DNA of 64,000 bases from Lampris incognitus (taxonomy: Eukaryota; Chordata; Actinopteri; Lampriformes; Lampridae): contig NC_079224.1 of assembly GCF_029633865.1 (NCBI RefSeq), positions 22,200,404-22,264,403 on the forward strand, written 5' to 3'. Below, in pieces: positions 34,680 to 47,239 of the stretch (positions are counted from its first letter, which is position 1; each line of letters begins with the position of its first letter). A program made the translations under genes and the position numbers. The notes beneath the pieces are model-generated. The model had not been told where the DNA came from. It saw only the letters and a list, made by a program, of their open reading frames with translations, and ran no database searches.

Positions 34680-35879
34680 GAAATAAAAAGACAAAAAAAA
34701 GTGTTTGGGTCTCAGGATTGGAACTGTGCCCTGGGATAATCCAAAAAACCCTTTCCTTTCAACTAAACACAAAATAATGACAGATTTCATCATGTGAGAC
34801 TGAGTGCTGTCAGCCTGCAATAGTTCAGAGGCAGACTATCATATGAGATGTTGGGCTTCTGCTTTCTCCCCCTTTTGTCTCTTCTCACTGGATTTTGCTC
34901 TTTATTTTCAATCCAGTAAGTTTTACAGTGCTTTCCAGGGACCATGTTTGGATTTGTGTTGCTTTATAATCTGCTCCGATTGAGTTTCAATTCATGCAAA
35001 GTGCATGAGATGACAGCAAACGGTTGTCCTTGCCATGTGTGAGGTCTCTCTGTAGCCAAACACCATCCGGTCCGTGTCCATTTCTCTGTGCCTTTGGTCC
35101 TCCCTGTGCATACCAAAGCAGCGGCTCAGAGAGGACTAAATGTTCCAACGCTGCCACGTCCCCTGCAAACCACCACAAGCTGACAGCTTTCTAGTTTAAT
35201 TCACGGAGACAAATTTGTTTTCCATCATGAATCAGTTCCTTGCAGCAGTCTGTTTTAGTCTGCTAATGGTTTACTGAAGCAATTTATGAAACAAATCACT
35301 TATTGTTCAGTTGTATTTACTCTGTTTTATTTTTAATCAGCTTAACAACTGGACCCTTATTAACATTGTTCATTTGAATTGGTTATTTCCCCTCTTTTCT
35401 ATACTATGTGCTTTCTATGCTTTGAGAAAATGATGTCAGATTAAATCAGAAAGTTTACTGGTTGCTTCTTGATGAACAAACCAGCCGAAACAACAACAAC
35501 AACAACACATGCATACAAATGACTTGCTTTTGCAAGTTCAGATCATTTCAAGATAAAGGTGTATTTTGGTAATAGTCGCGGTCCGGACACACTTGGGACT
35601 TTTGCCACTTCCCGTCCCTCTGCAGTCATCATCATTCTCACAGACAGGACAAGCCTGCTTTCTGGAAGGCTTTTCCCCAGTAGCGTCATGTATAGGAAGT
35701 AATGATGGAAAAACCAGATAGCAGTTCATCTCCCCACGCTTCCAACCTCAGACATTATCAGACATGGCAGACCTCCAAAGTACAGATAAGAACAGGCTTC
35801 ACTGCCAATCTTTTTACAAACTCTCAGAGTGCTGGACCAAAATTGTGGCTTGATGAAGCAGGAAGAGGCCACACTTTGC
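34680..35879. other. Non-coding stretch
   Basis: AT-rich single-copy-looking DNA with no supported gene or named repeat. Confidence 0.5.
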
Positions 35880-36720
35880 ATAATGTGATTTTTATTTGTC
35901 AGAACATCTCAGCACAGACACGTTTTGGCGTAGCACCTCCTGCAGTATGCCAGGCTAAGCTAGGCCAGGTTCATAAAAAACAGGTAAGGGACAGGTCCTC
36001 ATTCATACCATTAGGTGTGACCATATTTAGAGATATAGCAGGCCTCACTTTTCAAAAGGCGGTTCTCACCATCTCCGCCTCTGGGAAACTGATTAACACC
36101 TCCAGACCCATGAAGCTCAATGAGTTGCCATCGTGGCGTGCAGCATTGATGACCTTTCACCTTTTCTCTTAATGCCATATTTATATTTGCAAATTTTAGT
36201 TTTAGGTTATCGTTTTGTTTTACCTATGTAAAACAGAGGAGGCGCTAGTGCAGCAAAAAGGACATATACCCACATCCGGCTTCCCACCCGCAGACATGGC
36301 CAATTGTGTCTGTAGGGACACTCGACCAAGCCGGAGGTAGCACAGGGATTCGAACCAGCGATCTCCGTGTTGGTAGGCAACAGAATAGTCTGCTACACTA
36401 CCCTGATGCCCACCCTTACTTCTTTTTTGTGGACCTAGCCTATTGCCTGTCCATATGGTGGTGTTTGATATTTCAGCAATCTGTGCTGATGTTTACTCCG
36501 TGATAGCCTGTGTGAGCATGACTGGTCAATTTTTAAGGCGCACCTACGGATGGAGATGTACTCGTTGCCTTGAATGACACTTGATTTTTGAATTACCATT
36601 GGTTGACCATGAGGGTGTGTCTGTGGGTGTGGATGTATAAGCTTCAAACATACTTTGTAAATAGCACACTATGGCGAAATGCGTCTGTGCTGAGATGTTC
36701 TGACAAATAAAAATCAGATT
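35880..36720. mobile_element. Element with inverted ends, Penelope-type termini
   Basis: The segment tttttatttgtcagaacatc...cagacacgttttggcgtag (about 35888-35935) returns inverted at about 36665-36718 (gcgaaatgcgtctgtgctgagatgttctgac...). The gcgaaacg-like core is typical of Penelope-like terminal repeats in fish. The interior contains a SINE A fragment and no coding. Confidence 0.55.
36236..36414 (-). mobile_element. tRNA-derived SINE, family A copy 4, fragment
   Basis: Only the 5' half: box B (ggattcgaac on plus) and the segment ccacatccggcttcccaccc, reading from the minus strand. Confidence 0.8.
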
Positions 36721-36729
36721 ATGATTATG

Positions 36730-39135
36730 ATAAGTGTGGCCTTTTCCTGCTTTACTACAACTTCCAAAGTAGCTTCCTCCTCATGTACTTCATCCACCTT
36801 CTCCTCATCCCTCTTTCCCCCCCTCCACTGGCTCTCATTTTCCTCAGTGCAGATTCAGAAAGTGTCAGCCTCATTTCAAGTCAAATGCACAAAAAAGCAA
36901 AAAACAATCAACATTTTCTCTGGATATTTATTGCATCACTTCTACACTTGGACATCTTTTCCGCAGAACAGTTAGTCAGCCTGCAGAAGTGGTCTGAGTG
37001 GCACCATATGGCAGCAGACTGAAGATTCATGTGCTGCATATTTAGCAAGCTAGAGCCCTCTCCGAGAGAGCAGGTGCAGGCTTACCTGATACATGCCAAT
37101 TAACAAGACCTTCCAGTGTGTGTGTGGGGAATATGGCGCCCATGATATCTAGACATCATCAAATGTCAACTGGCTATTGAGCCTTTGGAACACTGCGGCA
37201 AGGATGGCAAATCAATGTTAAATAAGTTCTGTTGAAGCCCGCCCAAGCTTCAGAGGAATAACAATGACCACACATGGTCTCTGAGAGTAATCCCTGCGGT
37301 CAGCTGAGAAAGGCGATACTGCTTTTAGATCCAAACCCATCTGTCTCGGTAGCACTCGGCAGCGGCCACATGCTAATGATCTATGGTTTTTAACTCTAAC
37401 CTGCTGGTTTCTTTGGAAGGCCTATGTGGTTTGTTTTACCACAGTGCGGTAGCAAACTGTATGGTTAGGCAGAATTTCATGAAAGGCCGAGAGGGACTGA
37501 CAGGCGGACGTTGCCGTACTCTAATTCAGCAAACTTTTTCACCCTGCCCATGACCTGTGTTCCTTTAAATGTGCTTTAAATACACTTCACATGAAGCATA
37601 TCAGAACTTCAATTTCTTTTCCAAGTCCAATTTATTTCTAAATTATAGTGGATAGCCAGAAAAAAAGATTTGGTTAAAAAAATAATAAGAAGAAAAGACT
37701 ACTCAGTGGGAGGCTAATTGTTATGCCCTTGCTGGCACCAAAACAAACAAGGCCCACCACGCACAAGCACGGCGCTTGTATACAAAGGCCTAATTGGGTA
37801 CATTGCCAGATATCCAGTTGCAGGCAACCAAAAGCTGTTTCACTGGAAATCATTAGCGTTACTATAACATTAGTATACCCTCTAATATATTCATTTGTAT
37901 TCTGCCATGCAGCTGCCTTGTGAGAAGCTAAGATGAGTGGGGACATAGATCATAGATTTAATGCAGTGCTGGTAAATAAGTCAGATATGTCAAATTAATA
38001 TATCAGTGTGATGGAGGGCAATGAGAGCATCGGTCCCATAATATACAAATCCAGGATGCTGGGAAACATGTCAACATGTCTTTACCTCACTCCTAAAACC
38101 TGTCATGGTTTGGGACATTTCACAGTTCCTGGTAAGCTGTTTTGAGGTATTATCTAAAATGGCATCCATACATCTCCCCTGTCATGAGGACTTACTGTAA
38201 AACGTTAAACTCTGTTTGTGCCTTTTAATAAATCCCGCAGGTTAGCAAAACCTCAGTTTGTTGTGAAAAAAATACAGTGCAGCAAGCGCTATATAAATGT
38301 AATTATTATTATTATTGTTATTATTATTATTATTATCATGGGATTATGGTAAAGATTCCCCCTATCAAGAAGTTATCTCCATTCAAGGACTGCAAAATGA
38401 AAAGCTAGTAAAATTGTTACGAGGCCTCTAAACAGAGACATCATAATAATTATCAACCGATAATCAATAATAATTTTGAGGTGTGTGTGGGTGCATAACC
38501 ACCTCAGCTCGTCCATTTAAACGCCTTCTGAATGTTTTTTTAAACCCCCTCCCAGTCAGTGAATGTTGGTAAATGACGTCCCCTCACTTTGCAAAGACCG
38601 CCTGACTTCCTGTGTGAATCTCGGGACGCAGAGCGCCTCGAGCTGTCTTCAGCTCACAAATGACGAATCGTTATTCAGTCCCTGTTGCGTTAATGTCCCC
38701 GTCACATCGTGAAAATCAAACAACAGTCCAAGATAAAATAAACTGAAGCAGAGCAGAAAAGACCTGCCCCACCATAATTTGGCCCGTCTCAAAAGACGTT
38801 TCTTTTTTCTTTTCTTTTCAGTATCGTATGTCTAAAACAAAGTCAAGCACCGATTAGTGATTAACGTTTATGTATTCACTAATGCTGTGTTAACAGACAG
38901 CTTTGTTGTTTGAGTCTAACCTGACCTCACACCGACCCCAATTACTTCAGCTATAAATCAGCGACGATAATGGCAAACTGCACTAGCGGCAGAAAAAGGG
39001 CCAACCTCGAGAATTTCTGAAGTCCTTTATTAGGATTAAACAACGAGTAAAACCACGCACAACAGTCACACTCATAGGATGGATAGTATCACATCAAATT
39101 TCATATTGTAGGAGCAAATTCAACCACTACTCAGT
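36730..39135. other. Gene-poor stretch
   Basis: No exon recognised. A short tail gcgctatataaatgtaatta followed by (ATT)n at 38286-38338 is a common dispersed-repeat end. The rest may be single copy. Confidence 0.5.
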
Positions 39136-39141
39136 GAAATC

Positions 39142-39227
39142 CTGAGTGTTAATTCAACTCTGAGAGTGTACAAATGGACCCGAAAGGACTCATTTCTACA
39201 CTCTCAGGGTTAAATTAACACTCAGGT
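39142..39227. repeat. Short palindromic MITE-like repeat
   Basis: cctgagtgttaattcaactc...agagtgtac returns inverted as tacactctcagggttaaatt...aacactcagg around a 25-bp centre. Confidence 0.7.
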
Positions 39228-39829
39228 TTTTACTGTGTGCTTAACCCAAACCAATGTTGATGGGACCAAAATAAAAAAAACAACAAAAAAAACTAGCTTG
39301 ACGTTTCCTAAAATTATCTTAACATTAACCACTAAGCCATGGTTGTGATGTAACGGTACGTTATCGTAAAAACTTGAAACATTTTCTCGTAAGGCATGAT
39401 GAGTCTTTGCAACCCTGGCTGCTTTATCCCCATAGGCTTCCCCTAAGAACTTCCCAAGTTGCCGCATTCCAAGGTCAGCGGCTCCCCCGGGAATGGCCTG
39501 CAAGCCACAAAATGAAATTTTGCTTGGCAGAGTCATGTGTGGGAATGCAACCGTCCTTGTGGGATGCCTGCCACGCCGCTCTGAGCGGGGTTATATCTGA
39601 CACATTGGTGACCATGCTTCAACTAAAGGAAAAAGCACTAAATGGATCTCACCTGGTGACCCTCAGAGTTACGACATCCAACAATTTTTTTGTCTCATCT
39701 GTGAGAATATGTAAGTAAAGGATGTTTTTACTAGATAAAAAAAACAACCACGAGTCTATCGTTATCTTGTATATACTGTACTGTACATTGTACAGACGCT
39801 GGTATGCTCTGTCATGCCCATCTACCTTA

Positions 39830-40262
39830 GGCATGTATGTAAGTAACCTCCTCCTTGTTGTTGTTGTTGTTGACGTCAATCTGCATACTGATTTAGCAAA
39901 GTTTTACATCCGTTGCCCTTCCTGACACAACCACTAACCTTGTGGACGGAGGCACAGGTAAAGCGCTGGATGCCATCCCAGTATTCATGGACTTGCGCCC
40001 ACGCCGGTCGCCATATGTATGTAAGTAACCTGCTGACATCTATTTCAGCATCTCTGATATATTCTCTGCACCATTGCACCTTATCACCTTTTATTTCGCC
40101 TGTATAAGTCAATCCTTGTGTATATATCTGGAAATTGTTGTGTTGTAGTGTTGTCATTCTATGTTAAGTACACTGAGAGAGCCACGAATCCGGAGTCAAA
40201 TTCTATTTGTATGCAAACCTATATGGCCAATAAACATGATTCTGATGCTGATATATTTCAGT
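39830..40262 (+). mobile_element. Composite LINE 3' tail
   Basis: The second half (40018-40262) closely matches 14105-14345 and ends ggccaataaacatgattctg. The first half carries another common fish repeat segment (gttttacatccgttgccctt). gtatgtaagtaacct occurs at both 39837 and 40017. Confidence 0.7.
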
Positions 40263-41178
40263 GAAGTAAAATCAGTGACAAAAGAGCACTGTATACATAG
40301 TGTCAGGGAATTAAGTGTCACTGGCAGAAAATCATGAAGGAAAACCCATAAAGCCAGCTTACTTCCCATCTCTCTGTGGATTGTGATTGAAATAGCCGCA
40401 GTAGTGTTATGTGAAGGCTAAACTCTATGTTTGTCGTTCCATGCACTGCGGACCATCGGTGCATTTCCTCAGTCAGTCAGAGAGTCTGCTGTAAACAAAG
40501 GCCATCATGCACACATGGTGTGCTCTGGGTGTACACACGTACTCCATGGAGGTGACACAGAAGACCTCGTTAGTGTGATTCCAGCTTTAGCCCATTTCAG
40601 ACACATGTGGCCTCCCGTGCGGTGAAGCAGCTCCCTTCATCTGATGGATTTCGCCGTGTTTGAGCCGTGTGCAAGAAAAGATGGTGGAATATCATTTCTC
40701 TGGGCATTTTTGTTCACCCCGGAGACTTGATTCACATTCAGACAGTTGCGTAACATCAGCGCTTATAAAAATGTTGCTCCCTCATCTTGGAGGGTGTTTT
40801 TTATGTGCTTTTCTTTCTTTTTTTACTCAGTAATTACTTTTTCTAACATAAAACCTCCAATAACGTTGTGCTGTATCGTTCCACATCTTTATACTGTAAT
40901 AACGCCTTTAGGATTTAAGTGACAAATGGGAAGGCACAGGGGCTGGAAATTAAATGAAGTGGAGAGGACTATTGTCAACATAAAGTTATCAATAAGTAAG
41001 GTGTTCAACATTTAAATGTCCTCTTTCAGGAAGACTCTTTAAAGTCTGTAAACAAAAATCATCCAGCTCACTGGTGTCTCCTAGCTGAAATCACAAAAGG
41101 ATTAAGTTTATAATAACTTCATTTTACATGGCATCTCTCAAGCATTGTCTGTGAATGTTCTCATTCATCCAGGTCATA

Positions 41179-41432
41179 GTTATCCAAAGGAATTGAATCA
41201 AGTGCAACTGGACTTGGTATATATCCGTGAAGACGTTTCGCCTCTCATCCAAGAGGCTTCATCAGTTCGTGCCTTTCTGACTTGGTCTAGTCAGAAAGGC
41301 ACGAACTGAGGAAGCCTGACTTGGTCTAGTCAGAAAGGCACGAACTGAGAAAGCCTCTTGGATGAGAGGCGAAACGTCTTCACGGATATATACCAAGTCC
41401 AGTTGCACTTGATTCAGTTCCTTTGGATAACT
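41179..41432. mobile_element. Penelope-type terminal palindrome (254 bp)
   Basis: gttatccaaaggaattgaat...ggcttcatcagttcgtgcc runs into its own reverse complement, with gaggcgaaacgtcttcacgg on the right arm. This terminal sequence is a familiar fish Penelope-like element end. The centre contains a doubled ctgacttggtctagtcagaa unit. Confidence 0.75.
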
Positions 41433-42224
41433 CTCAAGCGTTGCAGCATGAAGCGCTTAAAAATAAACCATGGTAAGACAAGAAATAAAATTAAGAGGAT
41501 TACATCAACTACAAAACAAATGGTACACCAAACAATAATAAAGACAAGAGGAGAGAGGTATAAAGACAAGCGGGGCAATAAAAAATAGTTGAAATGTAAT
41601 TCAAACATCGCGTAAAGCAAGTCCATGAAAATAAGTTTTAACGTGATTTGAAGGCAGCTGCCAACTCAGCAGATGTGATGCTAAAAGAGAAGCTGTTCAA
41701 AGGTCTAAGGGCAAATCACCCCAAATGTCTGGTTTCCTTTTGTTGTCAGCCTAGACTGTGGAACAGCTAGAAGCTCTTCTTGCTGTTCCACAGTCTGAGG
41801 TGGTCTGAGGGAGCTTTAACACCTCCCTTATTCAAGGTCTAGGTCTCTCCTTAGTGCTGGGTGAACCTTTCTCTCAGGGGGTTGTTTATGCGGCCAAATG
41901 TGGATCAGCTCAACTAGATGAAGAGCTCCGGGGCTGAGTTAACATGGGCTTTTCAGGGTTGGTGCTGAGATGCTTTGTGTGAAAGGGGTTTGGTGCTTGA
42001 ATTCTCATTTACCAATCAAAACCTATCAATGTATAACGTGTGGTGTGATGAATAGACCCAATGAATTTTAGTTGTGATCCTCAGAATATAAATGTGAGCA
42101 CTAAGCCCAGGGCTAAAACTAAGTACAGGGCTGCTAATCTCTAGTGTGAAGACTAATCTCAGCCTGAGGCTAGCTGTAGCCTAATTGTAGGATAACTGTA
42201 GCCTCATCCTCATCCTCATCACCA

Positions 42225-42785
42225 TCATCATGAGTGGTCATTCGAAGCGAGTATGACTGTCCTCTCTTTCGGGTTGTCTACTTGTGGGTCTTCCGATGGC
42301 TGTAGAGGCTGATCCGCGATCAACACCCTTTGGTGCAGTGTGGACAGGGGAAAGTGGTGGTGGTTGGTGGTGGAGGTTGAGCTTTTTTCTCTCTCTCCTT
42401 GCGGCGCTGTCGCTTTTTCTCTGTGGCACAGTGGAGCGCCACTTTATGTCGTGCAGCTCCTTCCTGCACTGATTTCTTCTAGGTGCACCTATCTAATGCA
42501 ATGTGTTCCCAGTTGCTCGATGTGATGTTGAATTTCTTCAGATTGGTCTTAATATTGTCCTTGAAACGTTTCTTTTGCCTGCCAGGAGCTCGCTGACCTT
42601 CCTTCAGCTGGGAGTACAGGATCTGTTTGGGGAGATGTGTGTTGGACATGCGGATAACATGGCCTGCCCATCAGAGTCGATGCCGCATTATTGTAGTGGT
42701 GATGCTACGTTGGCTTCTTCCAGAATGCTGACGTTGGTGCATCTGTCCATCCAGCTGATCCTCAGGTTCTTTCGTGAGGAAAGAC
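42225..42785 (-). pseudogene. LINE C-terminal fragment, degraded
   Basis: On the minus strand frames read WAGHVIRMSNTHLPKQILY, then QKKRFKDNIKTNLKKFNI, then a finger FPCPHCTKGC..SRISLYSHRKTHK with stops inside. This is the same C-terminal layout as the LINE at 27942-29652 but a different copy and far more decayed. Confidence 0.8.
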
Positions 42786-43039
42786 TGTAGCCTAACTGTA
42801 AGCTAACTCTCCAAACTCTTCACAGTGTGAAAGCACATTAAGAGCTGTATACGGGCTCAGCAGTTCCACACTGTTACGTGGTGTTAGACAATACAATGCC
42901 TTGTGGGTAATCGGTGAAAAAGGTTTTTGCACCGAAATGTCTCCTTTACAAGATGGGTCACCCCCTGTCTCCTGATCACGGCTCCATGCACACTGCATCT
43001 GCCACATAGAAGATATCAGGGAGCTTTTTACATCATTTT

Positions 43040-44680
43040 AACATATTATATTTGATTGTGTATGCAGATGGATTGTCATGCCGTGCAAAATGTGCAATTC
43101 TTGTTCACCTGTTGGGGTGTGGTGTGTGTGTGTGTGTGTGTGGGTGAGATAGAGGTGTGGGCTTATGTGGGTTGCATCTGTGTGTGTGTAGGACACGTTT
43201 AACAGCATAATATGATGTTTGATATGTTGCAGCGAGCTACAGTGCACTGTGTTTCTCTGACACTGGACCCCGTTGCGGTCAACATAATCTGCCTTGTCAG
43301 GTTTCAGAAAGAACCAGCAAGACATTCAGTCACTGTGACTAAGCTACTACAATTCTCCACCTTAAAGTAAGTCAGAGTTAAGTCAGTGCGTGTGTGCGCG
43401 CGCACGAGCATCCACTTGTGTGCGCGCGTGTCCGCTCTTAAATATTTCAGCAGCAGATGGCAGCAGAGTCACATCTCTAGTGTTTATGTGCTGGCTTTTG
43501 AATACCAAGCAATCACCCGGCTCATTAACAAACCCTACATCCTTTTATCTCCAGATAATTAGAAACCGCTCGCTGCATTCGCTGTTGTACACGTCCAACA
43601 AAGTACACGAATGATATGCCATACAAAAGGTATTCCAGTTTGTGGGTTGTCTGTTAGACCCTAATGTGCCCATCATCCTAACTATTGCATAAACAGTCAT
43701 GCCTTTGAATGACATTACTTCAGGGTCTGACGGAGTAGTGTAATGGGCAGCACGTACTGAAAAGAAATGAAGGAGCCAACTCACAAAATGCATCATTTGG
43801 CTTCAGGTGTGACGCATGCGTCCGTTCCATACAGTGGGATAATGAGCATGTAGGCCTACACGCATATGCATGTGACAGGGGGCCTGCATTACTATCACTG
43901 GGAGTTTTATGCTAATCCTCAACCATTTCCTGGAGGTATTCTTCAGCTCGTGGGTGAGAAACAGATCAGGCGAGTCTGCTGCTGTTGTTTTCCCGGTCAG
44001 TTTTCTAACCCCGTGGAAGTCTCTAGATTCCTACCGTCTCGGTGTTTTCACTAAGGATGTTATTTTGCATTTCAACCAAAGACAGAACAAGAGTTTTTTT
44101 TCTTCCTCTTTCATGCTATTCTGGGTGCAGATGTGATAGTTTGTCGAGGTTTTAGCATGCTTGTTTGTTTTTGCTCGAAATAAACAAAAATCACATCACT
44201 GTCCCTATCATTTGTGTTCTGGAAAGATGAACTCAATACTACCCAGTGTTTTTTTTTAACTCTATTTAAAACTAAACTTTGCCACAGTGAGCGTTATGGA
44301 TTTTTGGTGTGTGCCATACTTCCCTGAGAACTATTTTGTCTACTGAGATCAGCAGATGTGATTGAAGTCTAATGGAAATGGATGAGTGCTATAAGAGCAC
44401 CTGTCTGCGGATGATAGCTCAAAACTTGTATTCTTTCTTGAATGAGATGTGGGAAAAGGGGCTTCGGTTAAGGCAATAGTAATGCCTATCCTCTGGTCTG
44501 TGAAATGACTCAATTTCCACAGGCAGCCCATTGTTTGATTGCAATAAATCTTTTTGAATCACATTATCTTGGCACGGCCATTACCAGTGATTCTGATCCT
44601 GAAAGAAGGGAGAGACACATTTCCATAACTCTGTAGGTGGAACCCTACCCTTATCATGCACAAAAAGGCAAAAATTCTTC
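43040..44680. other. Non-coding stretch with short TG runs
   Basis: A TG run at about 43119-43142 and alternating purine-pyrimidine around 43390-43430. No gene or clear element. Confidence 0.5.
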
Positions 44681-44899
44681 TTCTTCTTTTTTTTTTTTTT
44701 TTTTTGCTGTTCTAATATGAATTATCATATTTTGATACCGGCGTTTTAGTCACAAAATCTTGCTGAGCCAAATAAATTGATGCAGGCCTGAAACTCGGGG
44801 AAAAAAGCCACAGCTAGAAAATCGGTTTTAAACACCATTTCCTGAACAGTAGGGGATGTGCTGAAAGCCGTAAACTTTTTTGTTCCACTCGTACATCTG

Positions 44900-45190
44900 A
44901 TATGATCTCCCCATCAGCAGACGGGCAGACAGCAGACTGGGGGGAGTGACTGATTATCCTCCGAGCTCATTGGCTCTTTACACGCTTGGACCATCAAAGA
45001 ACGACCCAAATGATAACAGGTTCAAGCTGCCGTTCAATGCAGAAAAAAGAGCATTTACACTGATTATATATTCCTCTAGCCTCGTTTTTGATTAATTTGG
45101 CCACCAGAAAGGTGTCAAGACCACAACCTAATTATTGTTTTGTTCCACCTTTGATGTGCAGCTAATTATGACATGCTAATGCGTTTGAAA
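44900..45190. other. Possible conserved non-coding segment
   Basis: Low-complexity-free, AT-rich DNA with several homeodomain-type words (taatta, attaat) and a TCF-like cctttgatgtg (near 45150). The appearance suggests a vertebrate conserved non-coding element but this is only an impression. Confidence 0.2.
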
Positions 45191-45333
45191 AAATATATGC
45201 CGATTCACTTGGCAAAAAACACTGAAGTGAAAGCCTTTAATCCTTCCTTTTCAAGATGAAAGCACCAGGCATGCTGGATACAATCAATACAAGTCAGCAG
45301 AAACATGCTTTGACCAGACAGTGTCCAGGGCAC

Positions 45334-45420
45334 TCTTCTTCTTCTTCTTCTTCTTCTTCTTCTTCTTCTTCTTCTTCTTCTTCTTCTTCTTTTTCTTCTT
45401 CTTCTTCTTCTTCTTTTTTT
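45334..45420. repeat. (TTC)n microsatellite
   Basis: About 27 TTC units with one interruption. Confidence 0.96.
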
Positions 45421-45503
45421 GGAAAGGAAAATCATACCAGCCACATTTACTTGATTGCATACAAATCTAACAAGTTAATCTTGCAGTTCTTTTTGAATGT
45501 TTT

Positions 45504-45946
45504 TATTTAATTTGCCCCCCCCCCTTTTTCTCCCCAGCTGTACCCAGCCAATCACCCCACTCTTCCGAGCCGGCCCAGTTGCTGCTCCACCCCCTCTGCT
45601 CATCCGGGGAGGGTTGCAGACTACCACATGTCTCCTCCGATACAAGTGGAGTCGCCAGCCGCTTCTTTTCACCTGACAGGGAGGAGTTTCGCCAGGGGTA
45701 TGTAACGTGTAGGAGGATCACGGTATTCCCCTCCCTCCCTCCCTCCCTCCCGAACAGGCGCCCTGACCGACCAGAGGAAGCGCTAGTGCAGCGACCAGGA
45801 CACCCATATCCGGCTTCCCACCGGCAGACACAGCCAATTGTGTCTGTAGGGATGCCCGACCAATCCGGAGGTAACACAGGGATTCGAACCGGCGATCCCC
45901 ATGTTAGTAGGCAACAGAATAGACCGTTACACTACCCGGACGCCCC
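45504..45946 (-). mobile_element. tRNA-derived SINE, family A copy 5, complete with target duplications
   Basis: Full element on the minus strand, head at 45946, tail (poly-A side) at 45504. A 15-bp duplication ctttttgaatgtttt flanks it at 45489-45503 and 45947-45961. An internal (CCCT)n expansion near 45728-45750 is peculiar to this copy. Confidence 0.93.
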
Positions 45947-45969
45947 CTTTTTGAATGTTTTGATTTTTT

Positions 45970-47169
45970 TTTTTTAATTACATCACACCCTCAGTCTAGG
46001 GCAACTTTTTACAGTGGGTGAAATGCTAGAAGACGTCCTTACCTAACACGTAATTTGTCTTCCTGGTCTTGTCAGCATCACTTTTATTTTGAAAAATGTC
46101 TCCGAGCCCCTTAACAGCCAAAGGGCTCCAAAATTATCCCCCTCCTCCGACCCCGCTTGCAGCACGCCTGCATGAAGTTCCAGGACTAAGAGTTGTGTCA
46201 TAAAATCTTTTATCATTGTTCAGGGTCATTAACCATCTGCCATAGCAGTAATAAAACCTACATGTAGTTCATCCTCCCCCAAAGTAATTCACCATGCCTT
46301 CTTTCGCAGCAGAATTAGCATACGTTAACGGTCCTCTCGGTGGCCCACCCCAAATGTGAGCCAGTTAATTGCAGAGCAGCTTAAAAATGTCAGCCATGAA
46401 ATGTGTCTCAGCGACTGGAGCCAGATGAAGACTCTAGAGAGGTTTAATGACTGCGAAATTATGGATGTAAATGCATGTTTCTGCAACTCGCCGGGGCATT
46501 ACAGGCCGGTGAGGACGGACAGGGGAGGACAAACAAGGACGGGGGGTGGGGGGGTGAACACCAACAGTTAACACTAATCTCCTTCACTGTATGTAAGCGT
46601 TGGCTTTACCCAGGAGAACTCTTAGGCTGATCAGGATAGAAATGAAGCTTTAGCCCCGGCTGATCATGGTTAATGACGACGGCTGTGAGATTTGCCTAAT
46701 GGCACATAACACATCATGAGAAAGATGGGTCATCGTGAAAATACCCCTCACGGCTACATGATGTATTGGTTAAAGGCAATTTCCTAAGGCAGTGTATATG
46801 TACACCCACACTTTCAGTGGGGATGTTAATATGAATGGTCAGTTTTTTAAAGCCAATCATTTACTACTTTGAGGGATGGTGACATGCAGATGGATCATAA
46901 AGGAAATGTATGATTCTTGACCTCACTGCCAGGAATAGCCTTCCTACCTACCTTCAGACATCACTGAATTTCAACCTTGCAATGTTTCTATTGTCGCCTG
47001 TGACAGTATTGCTGAACATTCACCCCTGTTCTTCACAGCCAGAGAGATCAGCAGTAAAATTTGTCCTAATTGCTAATTGGTGGTGTCCCACCTTTCAACA
47101 GAGAATGAATTACAACAACGTGGAAAGTGTCCACATCAGAATACAATGACTGTTTTTTAGGGGTATTTT

Positions 47170-47170
<1 letters not shown>
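45970..47170. other. Gene-poor stretch
   Basis: No gene found. 46330-46490 has balanced composition and could be single-copy regulatory DNA, but nothing in the sequence proves it. Confidence 0.4.

Positions 47171-47174
<4 letters not shown>

Positions 47175-47232
<58 letters not shown>
47175..47232. repeat. (TA)n microsatellite
   Basis: About 29 TA units. Confidence 0.96.
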
Positions 47233-47237
<5 letters not shown>

Positions 47238-47239
47238 AT

